64,000 bases of DNA from contig CM046297.1 of assembly GCA_025267735.1 (NCBI GenBank), forward strand, positions 11,716,515 through 11,780,514. The letters are read 5' to 3'. The stretch's first letter is position 1; every line of letters begins with the position of its first letter. A program made the translations under genes and the position numbers. Source of the DNA: Mactra quadrangularis. Its lineage: Eukaryota; Mollusca; Bivalvia; Venerida; Mactridae. This document shows positions 50,401 to 56,400 of the stretch, piece after piece. The notes under the pieces are model-generated. The model made no database searches. It worked only from the letters and a program-made list of their open reading frames with translations, and had not been told where the DNA came from.

Positions 50401-53400
50401 AGTGTAGAAAAACGAATAAAACCTCCTTTGTATTTGAAACAATCAGTTATATTGAATATAGCTTCCTACATATAATGTGTCACTTAAACCTTTAGATATC
50501 TTTATACTTTATAAATACAGTATAACCCCTGCCTTGTATGGCCGCCATGGTACGTAACGCAACATACACGGTCAGTACGGCATTTATGTCAACCGCGCGG
50601 TTTTAAACACGACCGGTTCCATTTAAAACAAAATTTGGGTGAATCATTATACGAATTGAATAGTTTAATTAGTTTAACGCATTTTTAATTCGTGTTTTAA
50701 TTACCATTTAGAATGTACACGATTTGTCTTTTAACTCTATCATATGTAAAAAACACCGTTCTTATCGCAATTCTAGTTTTGGTTAGGGTTCTAATCGTAA
50801 TGAAATAATATGCAGTTGGATATATTCGGACTTCAGCGCTTGGGCTATAATTGTGCTCATGACAGAGGGATTAACCTGTATCTAAACAATCAATTACTTA
50901 ATACACATTATATGGATTGTGATTTCACTCATTATTGTTTCAATTACAATCTTCATTTTACCACTGGATATGAATATTTATTGAGAAGTAGCGTGAGCAA
51001 TAATGGCTCTATTAAAGTGCATTCTTTCATAATTAGTACACTTCAGACACCCTGAAACTTGGATCTTTTACTTGAATACTTTAAAACTCATTAGAGCAAT
51101 GTCTTTGTTTAAATTTGAACGTTATAAACTCGTCAGAGGTATAATGTTTTATTGTTTGACATCACATGACTTTAGAATCAAACTTGTGTAGAATTATCAA
51201 TGGAAAAATCGATTAAATGTTTCAGAAAATATCTTACGTTAAAAAGTATTGTAAGAACAAAAGAAGAGGAAGCACTTTAATACACTTTCAAAATTCAGTT
51301 TCTTTCTTATTACCTCAACAAAATAGACTTAAACTACAAATAATTTTACAATAAAACGAGCTGAAAGTCTAATCATGAATTATTTTCAATTTTTACAATT
51401 GTTCCAGCTATATGCTACTTCAACAATGGTTGTCTTGATATAAAACTATCAAGACAACCATTGTTGAAGTGTTTGGGTACAACAAATAAAGGTGTAGTAA
51501 AAACAGTGTCACTTTCCTAATGATGTTCTACATTTGGATGTGTTTCGGTTTTTTACGTCTTTTTTGTACTAATTGCGGTCCTAACAAAAATCGAATCTGA
51601 AAAAATTCAGTGCCTTCAGCGCTTTGATTAATGTTATGACGTTGGAAGTGTAATTTTTATAATCTACAGCGACAAAATCACAAAAACAGACTTACGACGA
51701 TTTTTATCGTAAGATGTGCATTGCAAAAATGACATAATGAGTCTTTCTAAGAGGTTTTGCAGTAATTTGATAAATACCAAGAAGTGACATAGAATGTCAA
51801 CTGGAATAATAATATGACGTCATTGTCATATGGGGAGGGGTCAGACGTTGATTAATGTTATAACGTTGGAAGTGTTATTCTTATAATCTACAGCGACAAA
51901 ATCACGAAAACAGACTTACGACGATTTTTATCGTAAGACGTGTACTGCAAAAATGACACAATGAGTCCTTCTACGAGGTTTTACAGTAATTTGTTAAATA
52001 CCAAGAAGTGACATAGAATGTCAACTGGAATAATAAACTGACGTCATTGTCATATGGGGAGGGGTCAGACGTTTCGCCATTTTCATATGACATGAACATC
52101 AACAACATTTACTATTATCTCATAGCGTAAGTGGTTTGTTTACCATACATGTCAAATGCAGCCATGACGTCAAATTTCCAATCGGAAAAAAACACGCCTG
52201 ATATCTTATTATAAACAGTATTAGCATCATTGATTGGATAACATTCATAACCTTGTCGGTGATGCTGCCTTTAAAGGTTTATAACACAGACTTTTAACAA
52301 ATTCTTCACTAAGGAATCACCTTAAAGCCGACCGGTAAAGTGCCACTCCACTTATTACACTGTAGTATAGGTACGAGTGCGTTATACGATTTATGTGTAC
52401 AATAGGCCTAAATTTCCGCTACACATCACATTGATTATTGTAACACAACATATGATATTTGGAAAATTCTTTAATCCTTAAAATGCTTAATTAGAGAAGA
52501 AACTTGTCCTAATATTAAGACTATTGCACTATAAGGACCATCGATTTTGGTGATCTTTTCTAGCGAATTTTTATTTTATACATTATCTTTTCGTCCATGG
52601 ATCGGACTGTTGTGGCCGATCGTCTTTGGTAGGCAATATTCTTATTAATAGTGGTTTGTACAATTCATGTTTTTATGTCCATCATCATAAAAACATTTAT
52701 GTCCAATTTGACTGCACACATCCCGCAGAGGTTATCAAACCAAACCGTATATGGTGTGAGGAGCTTGACCCAAAAATGCTTAACCTTAATTTAAAAATGG
52801 CCGCCGCAAGTGCACAAGCACATTTATGGCAACCTTTGAGAATTTCAAATTCAGTATCATAGAATGTTGAGCACAATCCACCAATTTAGTGAATGAGTTC
52901 ATAACCTTTTCCATACTTATTAAACATGCATAACCTTTCAGAATCATACAACATTAATGGTTTGTTGAAAACATTTGGATATCTAAAATCCATTCGGAAA
53001 ACTTAGAATATTTGAAATCTATTTAGAACATATTTTAGGACATAATGTTTTCATGTGTCAAAACTGTCATGTGGTATTACAGCAGCAATGAATCTTATAT
53101 AATTATGATCATCTAACTTCTAATATTGGAAAGTAAGAAACTCTAAATAATTCAACGATTTTAGGGAAACATGTTAATGTACTTGAAAAGTTTCAAATGT
53201 GTACTCCAAATAAATCATATAGTGCCCTCATGAAGTTCTTGGGCGAATTAAACTTTGAGAAACACTGATGGGCGGATCCAGCGGGGGACGGTCAGGGGAT
53301 CCGGACTCCCCCTAGAATTTGGAAAATGTACCTGTCCATTAGTATATTTCTTGCCTGTAAGTCATTTTTAAGTAGCATGAAGCAATTTTTCTCGGTGCTT

Positions 53401-56400
53401 AACAAAGCTTTAATGGTAATGTAGTTTTTATTATCAATATGTTGCATTTTTTTCTGGAAAATGTGTATAATGTGGTTGTGGTTCAAGGTTCGGACCCCCC
53501 CCTAGAAAAGTTCGGACCCCCCCCCCCCTAGAAAAGTTCGGCCCCCCTAGAAAAAAATTCTGGAGCCGCCCCTGACACTGATTGTGTATACTGCAAGTGG
53601 TTTCATATTTACGATGTCTCTTTCATGCCACCGTACTTGTTACTCTATAACTTGGAACCATTGGTGTCATGTACTTGCAATTCTTCTTTACAATGTACTT
53701 TTAATTGATCCAAGATATAGGACAATAAAGGCGTTCCATAGTTTGCAATAAGAGTATTGAAATTTGCTTTCTGTTTTAAGTAGGGAATGGTTTTCTCGCA
53801 TGATATTGCGACTTATGTTACTTCATAATAAAACGACACGAAAATGGAAATATGTAAATACTTGCTAAGTAGACTTAGTAAATTAAGCAGTTTCAAGGAC
53901 ATTCACAATTTACTACTTCAAAAAGAGACACGCACACAGATGAACTGATGCGACCGATCGCTGGTCAATATGGATTTGTTAAGTCATCTTAACGTTGGCC
54001 CATTTCACTTCCATGGTCCATCCCGCTATTTTTTGTGCGGAAACCTAGTCTAATTGCTTAACATTGTGACCAGGAAATCGCTTAATGTAAAATTCAAATC
54101 TTGTTTTAAAACAAACAAACAATATCAACCATGGTTGAAAGATAAATAGCATTTTAAACAACATATCTACTTTTCTACAGAGCACATACATGCACAATAC
54201 AAAATGACATATCAGAACGGTTAGGTTGTTCAAATTACCCTGAGTTAGATTATTTCATTGCATGCTTTGGTATCTGCACTACTTTTAATTGTGTGTAGAT
54301 AGCTATATTATCAATTTTTTTTCAATTATTAGTGGCTCAAACATTAACCCTGCTGATTTAAATACCCACTACAGTTGTAACATAGTGGTCTCAATACATG
54401 TAGCTAATTCTGGAATGTCGTTAGTATAAGTTTCAAAATTAAGCATATTTCTATCATATACATTGGCTCTGAAACAAGTCAATAATAGTTGACCAAGCCA
54501 AGATCATGTGATGTTTACGAGGATGATGCACTTCATGTTATTCCAAAATGCTCGTCAAGATTGTAATAATAATTAAATTAGTGTCCAAGAAAATGACACT
54601 AAAGTAAGCTTTTATGTTCATTTTGGCAGAGTCCAGTAAACATGCAACTACGCAATTGGCAAGGGTCATTTAGGGTTTTCCCTTAAAGGTGTTTAATAAG
54701 AAATAATTTGATTGGATAATCGAAGTTGTTATCTTTAATTTCAATGGGTCATTTTAGACGCCCACCGAAAGTAACGACATTTCAGGATTGTCATAAATAT
54801 AGGAGCGATAGTGTGTAAGAGGAGGAGAAGGAGAGAGAAAGGAATAGAACGACCGAGAGCGTAAAAGTTTAGAAATTAATAATGTAATTATTATAGAAAA
54901 CTATACGATCATTTTAATGAATTTAATAGACTTTGAAAACTTTTAACTAGTTTTTTTTTTATTTAGTAATTAAAAACCTTGTGACTGAGACTATGTCACG
55001 CAGTAGACCTGTCTATTAATGTTCTCACAATCGATAAAATAGATATGAACGGAGATTTTCAAACAAATATCGAGTATTTAAATCAGCGGTATCATTGCCA
55101 CTGACAAAACAATCAAATAAATAAAGCAGATTATATATAGATTCTGCAAATTAGAAAATATATACCTTGTCACTAGTCGTGGCACAATCCTCTATATTAA
55201 AATTAGTTGTCATTGTTTTTCATTTAACACTTATATGAAAGAGATGATGCATCAGACACGAACGCAGTGAATCTGAATGAATGAGCATTAAGTGACTGAT
55301 AACACCATTTAAATGGTTCTTCAAAAAGACGCATTTATAGACCACTAGTGCAATGTTATACACCCACTTTATTACGGCGTGATTTTTTTTTGCAGGCGCA
55401 AATAAAAGGATGCTATTTATCATTGTTTATCAGTGAGTTGCAGTTCTTTGTTTTTTGTTAATCACTGGATGATGGGATTGGTGAATGCATTGTTTATTGT
55501 CTGATAGAAATAACAATAATAGAGCACATTGTTAGAAACAGATTAAACTATTCATTCTCCATACCAATTTGATAGGTCAGCGCAAGGCATGTCTAACTGC
55601 ATGTAAAAAAGAAAGGCATAGACTAGTTTAGCACTGACATTTTGAGTTACTTCTGAGCGTATTCTTAGCGTCCATTTATCTAAGAAATAGTTTAAAATGT
55701 TTTAACTGTTTCATAACTGTAGAATGTTGTGGTTTTTTTTCACTAAGGAATTTCGGTAATTTACTGGAAAACATGTTACAAAAACGACATGTTTGTTACA
55801 AACATGCCCGCTACATGCATGTATCATCGTTTTGTTGATGGTTTGAGTCATTCGGCGATCATTTACGAAGATTTACCTCGGAAATCAGACGTAGTAAGAA
55901 TACAACCAGGTTATAAGGTCCGGCGACAGTCATTTTCATGTCAACATTTAATAATGACATTGTTACACGCTTTATCACATCATTTCATCAGTACAATGTC
56001 TCACATGTCGTATTTCTGTGTAGTTCAGACTATATTACCACAGATACCAAATTCCTAGATCTACTTTTTCACCTTATGTTATCCGAGGTTTATCTGCGTA
56101 GAAGATCGCCGAGGTAGTTCCGCATGGGTTTAAGTAAGCGTTTTATTTTTTTAATTTGCCAACAGTCACCATCTGAAAAAATGTTGAAAAATGGATGACG
56201 TCGCAAATTATATTCTAGATATTTGGTATTTAGTCGCTGACGTTCATTGGTTACACTTGTTTATTTTAGCTCGATTGTGAAACAAGTTCTTACAACTTAT
56301 ATTAATCGCGTTTCGAGTCCGATTCCTGTTCCCCCTAAACTTAGCTAGTAGGATAAAGTTCCTTGCTAAAGGAAACAATAGGGTAGGTTTTGGATGGGAT

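Noticed and set aside
55789..56058. 89-codon plus-strand frame between exons 1a and 1b
   Set aside because: No known homology, no supporting signals, and antisense to the first intron of the DPP-like gene.
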